Part shown: piece by piece, positions 24,726 through 33,524 of the stretch
How the letters are laid out: every line of letters starts with the position of its first letter
Position numbering within the stretch: position 1 is the stretch's first letter
Source of the DNA: Deltaproteobacteria bacterium
Lineage (GTDB): Bacteria; Desulfobacterota; Deferrisomatia; Deferrisomatales; JACRMM01
Direction: 5' to 3'
Length of the DNA stretch: 61,309 nucleotides
Assembly (NCBI GenBank): GCA_016214985.1
Contig: JACRMM010000060.1
Coordinates: 1 to 61,309, forward strand
Made by a program: the position numbers and the translations under genes
Notes under the pieces: generated by a model
What the model saw: only the letters and a program-made list of their open reading frames with translations
What the model was told of the DNA's origin: nothing
The model's database searches: none

Positions 24726-26729
24726 ATGAAGACCAAGACGCTCGAGCAGCTGCACGACAAGTGGACGGTCGATCAGGCCCGCGAGCTCTACGGGATCGAC
24801 AACTGGGGGGCGGGGTACTTTCGCGTGAACCCGGCCGGCGAGGTGTGCGTGTGCCCGGATTCCTCCCGGCCGGAGGCGTCGGCGAGCCTCGTCGACATCG
24901 TCGAGGGACTGCGCGAACGGGGGCAGGACCTGCCGGTCCTGCTTCGGTTTGAGGACATCCTCGCCTCCCGGATTCGCCTGCTCAACCGCAGCTTCGCGAC
25001 GGCGATCAAGACCTACGGGTACAAGGGGCAGTTCCGCGGCGTCTTCCCGATCAAGGTCAACCAGCAGCAGCAGGTCATCGAAGAGATCACGAGCTACGGC
25101 AAGCGCTACCACCACGGGCTGGAGGCGGGCAGTAAGGCCGAGCTCATCGCGGCCATGGCCTACCTCGACGACCCGGACGCGCTCCTCATCTGCAACGGGT
25201 ACAAGGACGAGCACTTCATCCGGCTGGCGCTCTACGCGCGGATGATCCGGGTGAACTGCGTGCTCGTGATCGAGACGTTGAACGAGCTGCCCCTCATCCT
25301 GCGCCTGTCGCGCGAGCTGGGGGTGAGGCCGGTGCTCGGCGTGCGCATCAAGCTCTCGGCCACGGCGAGCGGTCACTGGAAGGAGTCGGGGGGGGACCGC
25401 AGCGTCTTCGGCCTGTCGGCGACGCAGATCATCGAGGCGGTCGACCTGCTCAAGGCCGAGGGGATGCTGGACTGTCTCCAGCTGCTCCACTACCACCTGG
25501 GTTCCCAGCTCCCCAACATCCGGCAGATCCGCACCGGGCTCATGGAGGCCTGCCGGGTGTACGTGGGGCTGATCCAGGAGGGCGCGTCCATGGGAATGCT
25601 CGACCTGGGAGGCGGGCTCGCCGTGGACTACGACGGGTCCCACACGAACTTCGCGTCGAGCTGCAACTACACGATCGACGAGTACTGCCGCGATGTGATC
25701 GAGGTGGTGCAGGAGGTCATGGACGAGGCGGGCGCGCCGCACCCGGTGATCATCACCGAGTCGGGCCGCGCCACGGTGGCCTACTACTCCGTGCTGATCT
25801 TCAACATCCTCGACGTGAGCCGCTTCTCCGGAGACGAGTCGCTGCCGGAGATCCCGGAGGACGCCGGCTCGATCACGCGGAACATCCACGAGGCGGCCGG
25901 GAACATCCGGGAGAAGAACCTCCAGGAGATCTATCACGACGCGATCTACTACCGTGACGAGGCGCGGGAGCTCTTCAAGCGCGGAGACATGAGCATCCGC
26001 GAGCGCGCCCTTGTGGAGCGCATCTTCTGGTACGCCATGCAGAAGACGCAGCGAGTGCTCGACCGGATGCGCTACGTGCCCGACGACTTCGAGGGCCTAT
26101 CCGAGGCCATGAGCGACATCTACTACGGCAACCTCTCCGTCTTTCAGTCGCTGCCCGACGTCTGGGCGATCAACCAGATCCTGCCGGTCATGCCCATCCA
26201 CCGGCTGAAGAAGGAGCCGACCCGCCAGGCGATCATCTCCGACATCACCTGCGACTGTGAGGGCAAGATCGACCGTTTCATCGACCTGCAGGACGTGGCC
26301 CGCACGCTGCCGGTGCACGAATTGAAGGCGGGCGAGGACTATCTGATCGGCGTCTTCCTGGTGGGCGCCTACCAGGAGACCCTGGGAGATCTCCACAACC
26401 TGCTCGGCGACACCAACGTGGCGAGCGTGCGGGTGGGCGACAACGGCGAGATTGAGTACGTGCGCGAGCTCGAGGGCGACTCGGTGGAGGACGTGCTCAC
26501 GTACGTGGAGTACGACCCACGGGAGCTCACGAACCGCTTCCGCGAGAGGGCCGAGCGCGCCGTGCGCGACGGGGTGATCAACGGCCAGCAGCGCCGCGTG
26601 CTGACCGCCGCTTACGAGGCGGGGCTGCGCGGCTACACGTACTACGGGTCGGGCGGCACCGACACCCGGGCCGGAGCGGCCACGTGGGTCGCGTCGCCCG
26701 AGTCCCTCGTCGAGGAGGAGGAGCCATGA
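24726..26729 (+). CDS. speA: Biosynthetic arginine decarboxylase
   Basis: This 667-residue PLP enzyme of the SpeA type converts arginine to agmatine in polyamine synthesis. The start at 24726 (MKTKTLEQLHDKW) is chosen over upstream codons because the family N-terminus begins there. The PLP lysine lies in FPIKVNQQQQV. The TIM-barrel motifs LGSQLPNIRQI and DLGGGLAVDYDGS, and the typical ESGRATVAYYSVLIFNI segment, are present. Full length agrees with E. coli SpeA (about 650). The stop overlaps the next gene (ATGA), which encodes carboxynorspermidine dehydrogenase, so both are made together. Confidence 0.95.
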   Translation: MKTKTLEQLHDKWTVDQARELYGIDNWGAGYFRVNPAGEVCVCPDSSRPEASASLVDIVEGLRERGQDLPVLLRFEDILASRIRLLNRSFATAIKTYGYKGQFRGVFPIKVNQQQQVIEEITSYGKRYHHGLEAGSKAELIAAMAYLDDPDALLICNGYKDEHFIRLALYARMIRVNCVLVIETLNELPLILRLSRELGVRPVLGVRIKLSATASGHWKESGGDRSVFGLSATQIIEAVDLLKAEGMLDCLQLLHYHLGSQLPNIRQIRTGLMEACRVYVGLIQEGASMGMLDLGGGLAVDYDGSHTNFASSCNYTIDEYCRDVIEVVQEVMDEAGAPHPVIITESGRATVAYYSVLIFNILDVSRFSGDESLPEIPEDAGSITRNIHEAAGNIREKNLQEIYHDAIYYRDEARELFKRGDMSIRERALVERIFWYAMQKTQRVLDRMRYVPDDFEGLSEAMSDIYYGNLSVFQSLPDVWAINQILPVMPIHRLKKEPTRQAIISDITCDCEGKIDRFIDLQDVARTLPVHELKAGEDYLIGVFLVGAYQETLGDLHNLLGDTNVASVRVGDNGEIEYVRELEGDSVEDVLTYVEYDPRELTNRFRERAERAVRDGVINGQQRRVLTAAYEAGLRGYTYYGSGGTDTRAGAATWVASPESLVEEEEP

Positions 26730-27922
26730 GCAAGGTGCTGATCATCGGGGCGGGGGGCGTCGGCCGCGTCGTGGCGCACAAGTGCGCCCAGGCGTCCGAC
26801 GTGTTCACGGCCATCACGCTGGCCTCGCGAACGGAATCGAAGTGCAAGGCGATCGCCGCGGAGATCGAAGCCCCGGTCGCGACCGCTCGGGTTGACGCCG
26901 ACAACGTGCCGGAGCTCGTTGAGCTGATCCGGCGGGAGCGCCCGCGCCTGGTGCTCAACGTGGCGCTGCCCTACCAGGACCTGACGATCATGGACGCCTG
27001 CCTGGAGACGGGCGTCGATTACCTCGACACGGCCAACTACGAACCGCGAGACACCGCCCGCTTCGAGTACCGCTGGCAGTGGGCGTACCACGACCGATTT
27101 CGCGCCAAGGGCCTCATGGCGCTCCTGGGCAGCGGCTTCGACCCGGGGGTGACGAACGTCTACACCGCGGCCGCGGCCCGCCGCTACCTTGACGAGGTGC
27201 AGGAGATCGACATCATCGACGCGAACGCGGGCAGTCACGGCCAGCCCTTCGCCACGAACTTCAACCCGGAGATCAACATCCGGGAGGTGACCGCGCCGTG
27301 CCGTCACTGGGAGGACGGCCGGTGGGTGGAGACCGGGGCGCTCGCCACCAAGCGCGTCTTCGACTTCCCCGCCGGCATCGGCCCCATGAACATCTACCGC
27401 ATGTACCACGAAGAGATGGAGTCGCTCGTCAAGCACCTGCCCACCATCCGAAAGGCGCAGTTCTGGATGACCTTCTCGGACAACTACCTGAAGCACCTCG
27501 AGGTGCTCCAGAACGTGGGCATGACCCGGATCGACGAGGTGGAGTTCCAGGGTCAGAAGATCGTCCCGCTCCAATTCCTCAAGGCCCTGCTGCCCGATCC
27601 CGGCAGCCTCGGCCCGCTCACCAAGGGGCGCACCTGCATCGGGGTTGTGGCCCGGGGCGTCAAGAACGGGAAGAAGAGAGAAGTCTACCTCTACAACCTC
27701 TGCGACCACGAGAAGTGCTACCGGGAGGTCAATTCCCAGGCCATCAGCTACACCACCGGCGTTCCGGCCGTGGTCGGAGCGATCCTGATGGTCACCGGCG
27801 CGTGGCGCGGCGAGGGGGTGTTCAACATGGAGCAGTTCGATCCCGAGCCGTTCCTGGCGAGGTTGGCGGAGATGGGGCTCCCGACCGAGGTGGTCGAGCG
27901 CGAGGGGTGGTCGGGGCTCTGA
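26726..27922 (+). CDS. Carboxynorspermidine/carboxyspermidine dehydrogenase
   Basis: This 398-residue protein of the saccharopine-dehydrogenase-like family begins MSKVLIIGAGGVGRVVAHKC with an NAD(P)-binding GxGGxG loop. The segments GVDYLDTANYEPRDTARFE and GSGFDPGVTNVYTAAAAR are typical of carboxy(nor)spermidine dehydrogenase, which condenses putrescine or diaminopropane with aspartate semialdehyde reductively. Coupling to speA by ATGA and the presence of nspC at 33525 support this over lysine metabolism. Spermidine via carboxyspermidine is the likely product, since no diaminopropane gene is seen. Confidence 0.9.
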   Translation: MSKVLIIGAGGVGRVVAHKCAQASDVFTAITLASRTESKCKAIAAEIEAPVATARVDADNVPELVELIRRERPRLVLNVALPYQDLTIMDACLETGVDYLDTANYEPRDTARFEYRWQWAYHDRFRAKGLMALLGSGFDPGVTNVYTAAAARRYLDEVQEIDIIDANAGSHGQPFATNFNPEINIREVTAPCRHWEDGRWVETGALATKRVFDFPAGIGPMNIYRMYHEEMESLVKHLPTIRKAQFWMTFSDNYLKHLEVLQNVGMTRIDEVEFQGQKIVPLQFLKALLPDPGSLGPLTKGRTCIGVVARGVKNGKKREVYLYNLCDHEKCYREVNSQAISYTTGVPAVVGAILMVTGAWRGEGVFNMEQFDPEPFLARLAEMGLPTEVVEREGWSGL

Positions 27923-27932
27923 GGCGGGGGGG

Positions 27933-28520
27933 TCAGCGGACCGCGGGCGCGGGGGCGTCTGGGGGCGCCGCGGCGACGCCCTCGCTGAGGACGGTGGCGA
28001 GGACCGGGTCCAGTGCTCCGGGGCGCAGGCGGCCCACGTGTTTCCAGAGGACCGAGCCGTCGCGGCCCACGAGGAAGAAGACGGGAGTCCCGAACACCCC
28101 GTAGGCGGCGGCCGTGTCTTCGTCGCCCGTCACGAAGGACTCGATGGGATCCGCGGGCTGCCCGGTGTCGAGCGCCGGGTGGTCCGGGTCGCCTCCGAGC
28201 AGGACCGAGATGACGCCGAGCTGGTGGCCGGGTCCATACGTCCGGCAGAGCTCTTCCAGTGCCGGGCGGCTTTCCTGACAGGGCCTGCACCGGGGGCTGA
28301 CGAACGCCACGAGCACCGGGTGCTGCCGAGCCTCGCTCCGCAGGTCGAAGCGGCCGCCGCGGTCGGCGGGAAGCACGAAAGAAGGGGCCCTCTCCCCGAC
28401 GCTCAAGGCGGCGGCCGGACGTTGGCCGACCGTCGGGATCCACAGCACGGCGAGCAGAACCATCAACGCTGCCCTGCCGGGTGTCCATCCCCGCCGCTGC
28501 GCCCGCGCCTGTCGTCTCAT
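27933..28520 (-). CDS. TlpA-like periplasmic thioredoxin
   Basis: This 195-residue protein has an N-terminal signal or anchor helix (RAALMVLLAVLWIPTVG) and a thioredoxin/AhpC-type domain. The active-site pair is C-R-P-C in FVSPRCRPCQES, and the cis-Pro loop is GVFGTPVFFLVGRDG. It should act in the periplasm, reducing disulfides, for example in apocytochrome c maturation, which would suit a genome this rich in cytochromes. The start at 28520 is preceded by GGGAGG. It converges with the carboxynorspermidine dehydrogenase gene (10-base gap). Confidence 0.88.
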   Translation of the reverse strand: MRRQARAQRRGWTPGRAALMVLLAVLWIPTVGQRPAAALSVGERAPSFVLPADRGGRFDLRSEARQHPVLVAFVSPRCRPCQESRPALEELCRTYGPGHQLGVISVLLGGDPDHPALDTGQPADPIESFVTGDEDTAAAYGVFGTPVFFLVGRDGSVLWKHVGRLRPGALDPVLATVLSEGVAAAPPDAPAPAVR

Positions 28521-28755
28521 CACGGCCTCCCTCGGGCACGTCCTGCGCCCGACTCTCTTTGGCGTCCACGCCCCGGACCGTCGCTCCCCCGCGAAGCTCC
28601 GGGACCCCGGACGCGCATCTCTGCAAGACAAGGGCCGTGTCTGCGGACCGGAGGGAGAAGCGCGCACCGGCGCGGTTCGCGAAGCGTGACCCTCGCAGGA
28701 ACGCGCTGTCTTGCCACGGCGTGCGCGAAGGGCAGCGCAAAATCGCGCAACGCGC

Positions 28756-29472
28756 CTACCCTCCCAGGTAGGCCTCTACCACCCGCGGATTGCCGAGCAG
28801 GCGCTCCCCCGTATCGGTGAGAACCGTTCGGCCCGTCTCCAGCACGTAGCCCCGGTGGGCGACGCGCAGGGCCTGCCGGGCGTTCTGCTCCACGAGCAGC
28901 AGCGACGTGCCGGCGCGGTTGATCTCCTGGAGGATGAGGAAGATCTCCTGCACCACGAGCGGTGCCAGGCCCATGGAAGGCTCGTCCAGGAGCAGCAGCC
29001 GCGGCCGCCCCATGAGGGCGCGGCCGATCGCCAGCATCTGCTGCTCGCCGCCGCTCAGGTTTCCCGCCGACAGGCTCGCCCGGTCCCGGAGGATCGGGAA
29101 GCGGTTCATCACCGCCTCCAGATCTCGGGCCGCCTCTCGCCGGTCGCGCCGGCTGTAGGCCCCGAGCTCCAGGTTCTCCCGCACCGAGAGGGTCGTGAGG
29201 ATTGCGCGCCCCTCCGGCACCTGGATCAGGCCTCGGCGCACGATCTCCTGGGGCCGCAGGCGGCCGAGGCCCTTCCCCTCGAAGGAGATCGCCCCGGCCG
29301 AGGGCTTCAAGAGCCCGGACACGGCATTGAGCGTCGTGGTTTTGCCGGCACCGTTGGCGCCGATCAGAGCCACGATCTCCCCGGCCCGCACCTCCAGGTC
29401 GACCTGCTGGACAGCCTGGATGTGGCCGTACCGCACGGCCAGACCTTCGACCGCGAGCGTGACGTCGGTCAT
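28756..29472 (-). CDS. livF: Branched-chain amino acid ABC ATPase LivF
   Basis: This 238-residue ATPase of the LivF subfamily has Walker A GANGAGKTT, signature LSGGEQQML and Walker B LLLLDEPSMGLAP. The length and C-terminus (VVEAYLGG) are typical of LivF. It is last in livKHMGF, four bases after livG, and energises the LivH/LivM channel. The actual substrate cannot be read from the sequence; placement among polyamine genes allows an arginine-related amino acid. Confidence 0.95.
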   Translation of the reverse strand: MTDVTLAVEGLAVRYGHIQAVQQVDLEVRAGEIVALIGANGAGKTTTLNAVSGLLKPSAGAISFEGKGLGRLRPQEIVRRGLIQVPEGRAILTTLSVRENLELGAYSRRDRREAARDLEAVMNRFPILRDRASLSAGNLSGGEQQMLAIGRALMGRPRLLLLDEPSMGLAPLVVQEIFLILQEINRAGTSLLLVEQNARQALRVAHRGYVLETGRTVLTDTGERLLGNPRVVEAYLGG

Positions 29473-29476
29473 CGCG

Positions 29477-30232
29477 TCACCCGTCCCTTCCGAGGTAGGC
29501 TTCGACGACCGCGGGGGTGCGGCGGATCTCCTCCGGCGGGCCCTCGGCGATCAGTTCCCCGAAGTTCAGGACCGCGATCCGGTGGCATAGGCCCATGATC
29601 AGCCGCATGTCGTGCTCGATCAGGAGGATCGTGAAGCCGCGGGCGTTGATGCGTCGGATCTCGGCCATGAGCTCTTCGGTCTCGGCAGGGTTCATCCCGG
29701 CAGCCGGCTCGTCGACCAGCAGGACCTTGGGGCCGGTGGCCAGGGCCCGGGCCAGCTCGAGCTTTCGCTGCTCGCCGTAAGAGAGGCTGCCCGCTTCGAG
29801 CGCTGCCTTGGCCTGAAGGTTGACCCACGACAGGAGCTCGAGCGCCCGGTCCCGGCCGCGCCGCTCCTCCCGACGGTGCGCCGGCAGGGAGAGAAGCGTG
29901 GCGGCGAGCCCGTAGCCCAGGTGGTCGTGCATGCCCACCATCACGTTCTCGAGCAGCGTCATCTCGCGGAAGATCCGGATGTTCTGAAAGGTTCGGCCAA
30001 GCCCGGCGCGGGTGATCCTATGGGCCGGAAGCCCGGTCAGGAGGCGCTCGCCCAAGTGCACCGTGCCGGCGGTGGCCTTCAGAAGCCCGGTGACCAGGTT
30101 GAAGAGCGTGGTCTTGCCCGCACCGTTCGGGCCGATCAGGCCGTAGATCTCGCCCTCGGGCACGCGGAGCGAGACGCCGTCGAGCACCCTCAGGCCGCCG
30201 AACTGCTTGGTGAGCCCCTGGATCCGGAGCAT
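29477..30232 (-). CDS. livG: Branched-chain amino acid ABC ATPase LivG
   Basis: This 251-residue ATPase of the LivG type has Walker A GPNGAGKTTLF, the LivG-specific GLGRTFQNIRIF segment, signature SYGEQRKLELARAL and Walker B VLLVDEPAAGMNP. The ATG at 30232 shares its first base with the livM stop codon. It forms the ATPase pair with LivF. Confidence 0.95.
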   Translation of the reverse strand: MLRIQGLTKQFGGLRVLDGVSLRVPEGEIYGLIGPNGAGKTTLFNLVTGLLKATAGTVHLGERLLTGLPAHRITRAGLGRTFQNIRIFREMTLLENVMVGMHDHLGYGLAATLLSLPAHRREERRGRDRALELLSWVNLQAKAALEAGSLSYGEQRKLELARALATGPKVLLVDEPAAGMNPAETEELMAEIRRINARGFTILLIEHDMRLIMGLCHRIAVLNFGELIAEGPPEEIRRTPAVVEAYLGRDG

Positions 30233-31086
30233 CAGGTGTTTCTCCCGCCCCGCAGCCGCCGCAGCAGTCGCAGGTCCCAGATGCCGTTGGGCAGGTAGAT
30301 CACGACCAGGATCAGGATGATCCCGTTGACCGCCAGCCGGAAGTTTCGCAGGAACCGAAGGAGCTCCGGCAGAATCGCGAGGATCGAGCTGCCGACCATG
30401 GGCCCCACGAAGCTCCCGGTGCCCCCGAAGATCGCGCCGGTGAGGATGTCGACCGCCGGATCGAAGCCGTACTCCCTCGGGGACAGGAAGAACGTGAAGT
30501 GGGCGTTCAAGCCCCCGGCCACCCCAGCGACCACCGCCCCCAGGACGAAAGCGAGGAGCTTGTAGTAGGTCGTGTGGATGCCCATGGCCTTTGCGGCCAC
30601 CTCGTCCTCCTTGATCGCCTCGAAGCACCGGCCGATCTTGGAACGGCGGAGCCGGACGAACCCGTACACCAGGAGCGCCAGGATCGCGAGGATGTGCCAG
30701 AACTGCGTCTTCATGGGGATGCCGTTCAAGCCCAGGGAGCCGCCCGTGATCTCCAGGTTCAGGAACACGACCCGCACCACCTCGCCGAAGCCGAGGGTCG
30801 CCATGGCGAGGTAGACCCCCGAGAGGCGTAGCGTCGGGACGCCGATGACGAGCGCCACAAGCCCCGGCAGGAGTCCCCCCAGGGCCAGGGAGGCTCCGAA
30901 GGGCGCCCCGAGCCGCATCGTGGCGAGCGCCGCGGTGTACGCGCCGATGCCCATGAACGCGGCGTTGCCGAGCGACAGGAGGCCGCACCACAGGGTGAGG
31001 TAGATCGAGAGGGCGAGCATGGAGTGAACGCCCACGGTGTAGATGAGGGTGTTGTATGTGGCCCAGAAGATCTCGAACTTTTCCAT
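30232..31086 (-). CDS. livM: Branched-chain amino acid ABC permease LivM
   Basis: This 284-residue inner-membrane protein has about eight hydrophobic helices and the family marker LGFGEVVRVVFLN (the EAA-like cytoplasmic loop). FGGTGSFVGPMVGS is typical of LivM. It is shorter than many LivM proteins, which often have extra N-terminal helices. It partners LivH and overlaps livG by one base. Confidence 0.93.
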   Translation of the reverse strand: MEKFEIFWATYNTLIYTVGVHSMLALSIYLTLWCGLLSLGNAAFMGIGAYTAALATMRLGAPFGASLALGGLLPGLVALVIGVPTLRLSGVYLAMATLGFGEVVRVVFLNLEITGGSLGLNGIPMKTQFWHILAILALLVYGFVRLRRSKIGRCFEAIKEDEVAAKAMGIHTTYYKLLAFVLGAVVAGVAGGLNAHFTFFLSPREYGFDPAVDILTGAIFGGTGSFVGPMVGSSILAILPELLRFLRNFRLAVNGIILILVVIYLPNGIWDLRLLRRLRGGRNT

Positions 31087-31099
31087 CCCCGTCGTCTCC

Positions 31100-31981
31100 T
31101 CAGGCCTTGCGCTCGACCACCCGGCCGAAGAGGCCGGAGGGGCGCACGAGGAGGATCAGGAAGAGCAGCCCGAAGGCGATGGCGTCCCGGTAGTCGCTGG
31201 AGAGGTACGCTACGCTCATCACTTCGGCGAGCCCGAGGAAGAGCCCCCCCACCATGGCACCCCGCACGTCGCCCATGCCCCCGAGGATGATCACGGCCAC
31301 CCCCTTAGGCAGGAGCGGTTGACCCATGAACGGGAAGATCGCGTTGAAGGAGAGCCCGATCAGTACCCCGGCGCCGCCCCCCAGCGCCGCGGCCGCGAAG
31401 GAGACGAGCCGGAACACCCCCTCGACGTTGATCCCGAGAAGGTAGGAGGTCTGGGGGTTCTCCGCCACGGCCCGCACTGCCTTTCCGAGACGAGTGCGCT
31501 GGAGCAGGGCCACGAGGAGGAGCATGAGCGCGACCGCGATGACGAAGATCGCCACCTGGAGCACGGTTACCTGCACCGAGCCGACCGCGAAGCTCGCCTC
31601 CGGGATCGTGCCGAAGGGAAACCGGGAGGTCTCGGCGCCGAAGATCCCCTGCGTCACGTTCGTGACGAGGGTCGCCACGCCGATGGTGGCGATCATGGGC
31701 ATGAGGTGATGGGCCCGGCGGGCGCGCAGCGGCCGGAGAACCACCTGGTCGATGACGAGCCCCAGGAATCCCGATGCTGCCATGGCCAGGGGGAGGGCGA
31801 CCCATACCCCCAGCTTGGCCTTGGTCACCAGGAGAAGCGCCGTGTAGGCCCCCACCATGAACACCGCGCCGTGGGAGAGGTTGATCACCTCCAGCACGCC
31901 GAACACCAGCGTGAAGCCCAGGGCGAAGAGGGCGTAGACGCTGCCGAGCGTCACGGCGTTGAAGAGCTGCTGAGCGAACAT
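31100..31981 (-). CDS. livH: Branched-chain amino acid ABC permease LivH
   Basis: This 293-residue permease of the LivH type begins MFAQQLFNAVTLGSVYALFALGFTLVFG, the usual N-terminus, and has GGMGDVRGAMVGGLFLGL near the end. Eight or so membrane helices are visible. It forms the channel with LivM. A strong hairpin lies between livK and this start and probably lowers its expression relative to the binding protein. Confidence 0.94.
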   Translation of the reverse strand: MFAQQLFNAVTLGSVYALFALGFTLVFGVLEVINLSHGAVFMVGAYTALLLVTKAKLGVWVALPLAMAASGFLGLVIDQVVLRPLRARRAHHLMPMIATIGVATLVTNVTQGIFGAETSRFPFGTIPEASFAVGSVQVTVLQVAIFVIAVALMLLLVALLQRTRLGKAVRAVAENPQTSYLLGINVEGVFRLVSFAAAALGGGAGVLIGLSFNAIFPFMGQPLLPKGVAVIILGGMGDVRGAMVGGLFLGLAEVMSVAYLSSDYRDAIAFGLLFLILLVRPSGLFGRVVERKA

Positions 31982-31995
31982 GGACGCCTCTCGGC

Positions 31996-32029
31996 GGAGG
32001 CCCGGGCCGAGGTCAGTGCCCGGGCCTCC
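31996..32029 (-). terminator. Hairpin between livK and livH
   Basis: A perfect 12-bp GC-rich inverted repeat (31996-32007 with 32018-32029, arms GGAGGCCCGGGC/GCCCGGGCCTCC) with a 10-base loop sits between the livK stop and the livH start. There is no U tract. Such hairpins after periplasmic binding-protein genes usually attenuate transcription or protect the upstream mRNA, giving more binding protein than permease. Confidence 0.65.
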
Positions 32030-32056
32030 GGAGGGTGCGACGTTTCGGAGGCCGGC

Positions 32057-33211
32057 CTACTTCATGAGGACGAACTTGCCGTCCTTGGCGATGAAGACGT
32101 GGGCCGTCTGCTGGGCGTCATACCCGGTCTCCACGCCGGCCTTGGCCGGGGCGCGCCGAAATTCGAAGGGGCCGGTCGCGCCTTCGATCTTTACCGAGGG
32201 AAGGGCGTCGCGAAGGGCCAGACGGTCCTTTTCCAGGTCTCCGGAGAGCTTCACGGCCTTGAGGGCCGCGGCCATGATGTAGAGGGCGTCGTAGCCCTGG
32301 GCCGCGAACTGGTCGGGCTCGGAGCCATACTTCTTCGTGTAGTTGGCGACGAAGGCTTTGTTCTTGGCGTTGGCGCTTTCCGCCGCCCAGGGGCCTCCCA
32401 TGACGGTGTTGTCGGCCGCGGCCTTGGCGATCTCGAAGAGCTTGGCGGAGTTGAACCCGTTGCCCCCGATGAACGGGGCGGTGATGCCGAGGTTTCGTGC
32501 CTGGAGGATGATGTTGGCCGCCTCCTCCGCCAGCGCGGAGCAGACGATGGCGTCGGGGCTCTGCGCCTTGATCTTGGTGAGCTGGGCGCGGAAGTCCACG
32601 TCGCCCTTGGCGAAGGTCTGGGTGTCGGTGACCGGGATCTTCTGCGCTTCCAGGGCGGCCTTGAAGACGTCGTACCCGCCCTTGGTAAACGCGTCGTCGT
32701 TGCCGTAGAGGACCGCGACCTTCTTGATCTTGAACTTCTTCACCGCTTCGCGCAGCGTCACCGGCAGGACGTCGGCCTCCATGATGGAGTTGCGAAACGT
32801 CCAGGGGCCCATGTCGGTGATCCCACTGGCGGTGTTGCTCGTGGCGAAGACCACGACCTTGGCCTGGTTGGCGATGGGGTCGGCGGCGAACGCCGAGTTC
32901 GACAGCGTGGGCCCGAAGATCGCCAGGACCCGGTCCTGGAAGATAAGTTTCTTGAAGACGTTGATGGCCTCTTCCTTCTTGCCCTGCTCGTCCTCGGCCA
33001 CCAGGACGATCGTGTTGCCGTTCACGCCCCCCTTGGCGTTGATCTCGTCCGCCGCGAGGGTGAAGCCGTTCTTGATCGGGACCCCGTACTTCGCGATCGG
33101 GCCGGTCAGGGCCTCGGCGAGGCCGAACTTGACCTCCCCGGCGTTCGCTGCCGTGGTCAGGGTAAGGGCTGCCGCTGCGCCGAGAACTGCTCCCAGAAAC
33201 CGCTTCTCCAT
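32057..33211 (-). CDS. livK: Branched-chain amino acid ABC binding protein LivK
   Basis: This 384-residue periplasmic binding protein has a signal peptide (RFLGAVLGAAAALTLTTAANA) and a type I periplasmic binding fold, with VKFGLAEALTGPIAKYG at the first strand. The conserved central part includes FATSNTASGITD and GNDDAFTKGGYDVFKAAL. The start at 33211 is preceded by a strong GAGGAGGG site. It delivers an amino acid to LivHMGF; the ligand is not evident. Confidence 0.94.
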   Translation of the reverse strand: MEKRFLGAVLGAAAALTLTTAANAGEVKFGLAEALTGPIAKYGVPIKNGFTLAADEINAKGGVNGNTIVLVAEDEQGKKEEAINVFKKLIFQDRVLAIFGPTLSNSAFAADPIANQAKVVVFATSNTASGITDMGPWTFRNSIMEADVLPVTLREAVKKFKIKKVAVLYGNDDAFTKGGYDVFKAALEAQKIPVTDTQTFAKGDVDFRAQLTKIKAQSPDAIVCSALAEEAANIILQARNLGITAPFIGGNGFNSAKLFEIAKAAADNTVMGGPWAAESANAKNKAFVANYTKKYGSEPDQFAAQGYDALYIMAAALKAVKLSGDLEKDRLALRDALPSVKIEGATGPFEFRRAPAKAGVETGYDAQQTAHVFIAKDGKFVLMK

Positions 33212-33524
33212 GGGTCCCTCCTCTGTTCCAAAGTGGTGCCCGCCGAACGTCCGGTTGTTGGGATCGGGCGCTCTCCAACGAGGGGTGGAGAATAGAACAG
33301 TCGTTTGCGCCTCGGCAAGCGTTTCCCCCATCCCGGGGGATTTTGAGACCGGAGGACCGCTGGCAGGCTGGCGAGGCGGTCTTGCCGGGACGTGTTCCCC
33401 TTGCTTTCCCGTTGCCCGTGAAGTACGAAGGGCCGTCCCAAGCCGGCCGCTCTCCTGCGCGGTCAGCGTTCCGTCCCAGGATCGTCCGTCGTCGCATTGT
33501 ACCAGTTGAGGAGCCGGTGTTCTC
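33212..33524. other. Divergent livK/nspC promoter region
   Basis: These 313 bp separate livK (minus) and nspC (plus). A livK promoter candidate is listed separately. On the plus strand I see no good sigma-70 box before nspC, only a GAGGAG ribosome site at about 33509. No RNA gene or repeat is evident. Confidence 0.4.
33289..33318 (-). promoter_or_regulatory. Candidate livK promoter
   Basis: On the minus strand TTGCCG (33318-33313) and TATTCT (33294-33289) are separated by 18 bases, about 75 bp upstream of the livK start. It is a fair sigma-70 match in otherwise GC-rich DNA. Confidence 0.45.
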
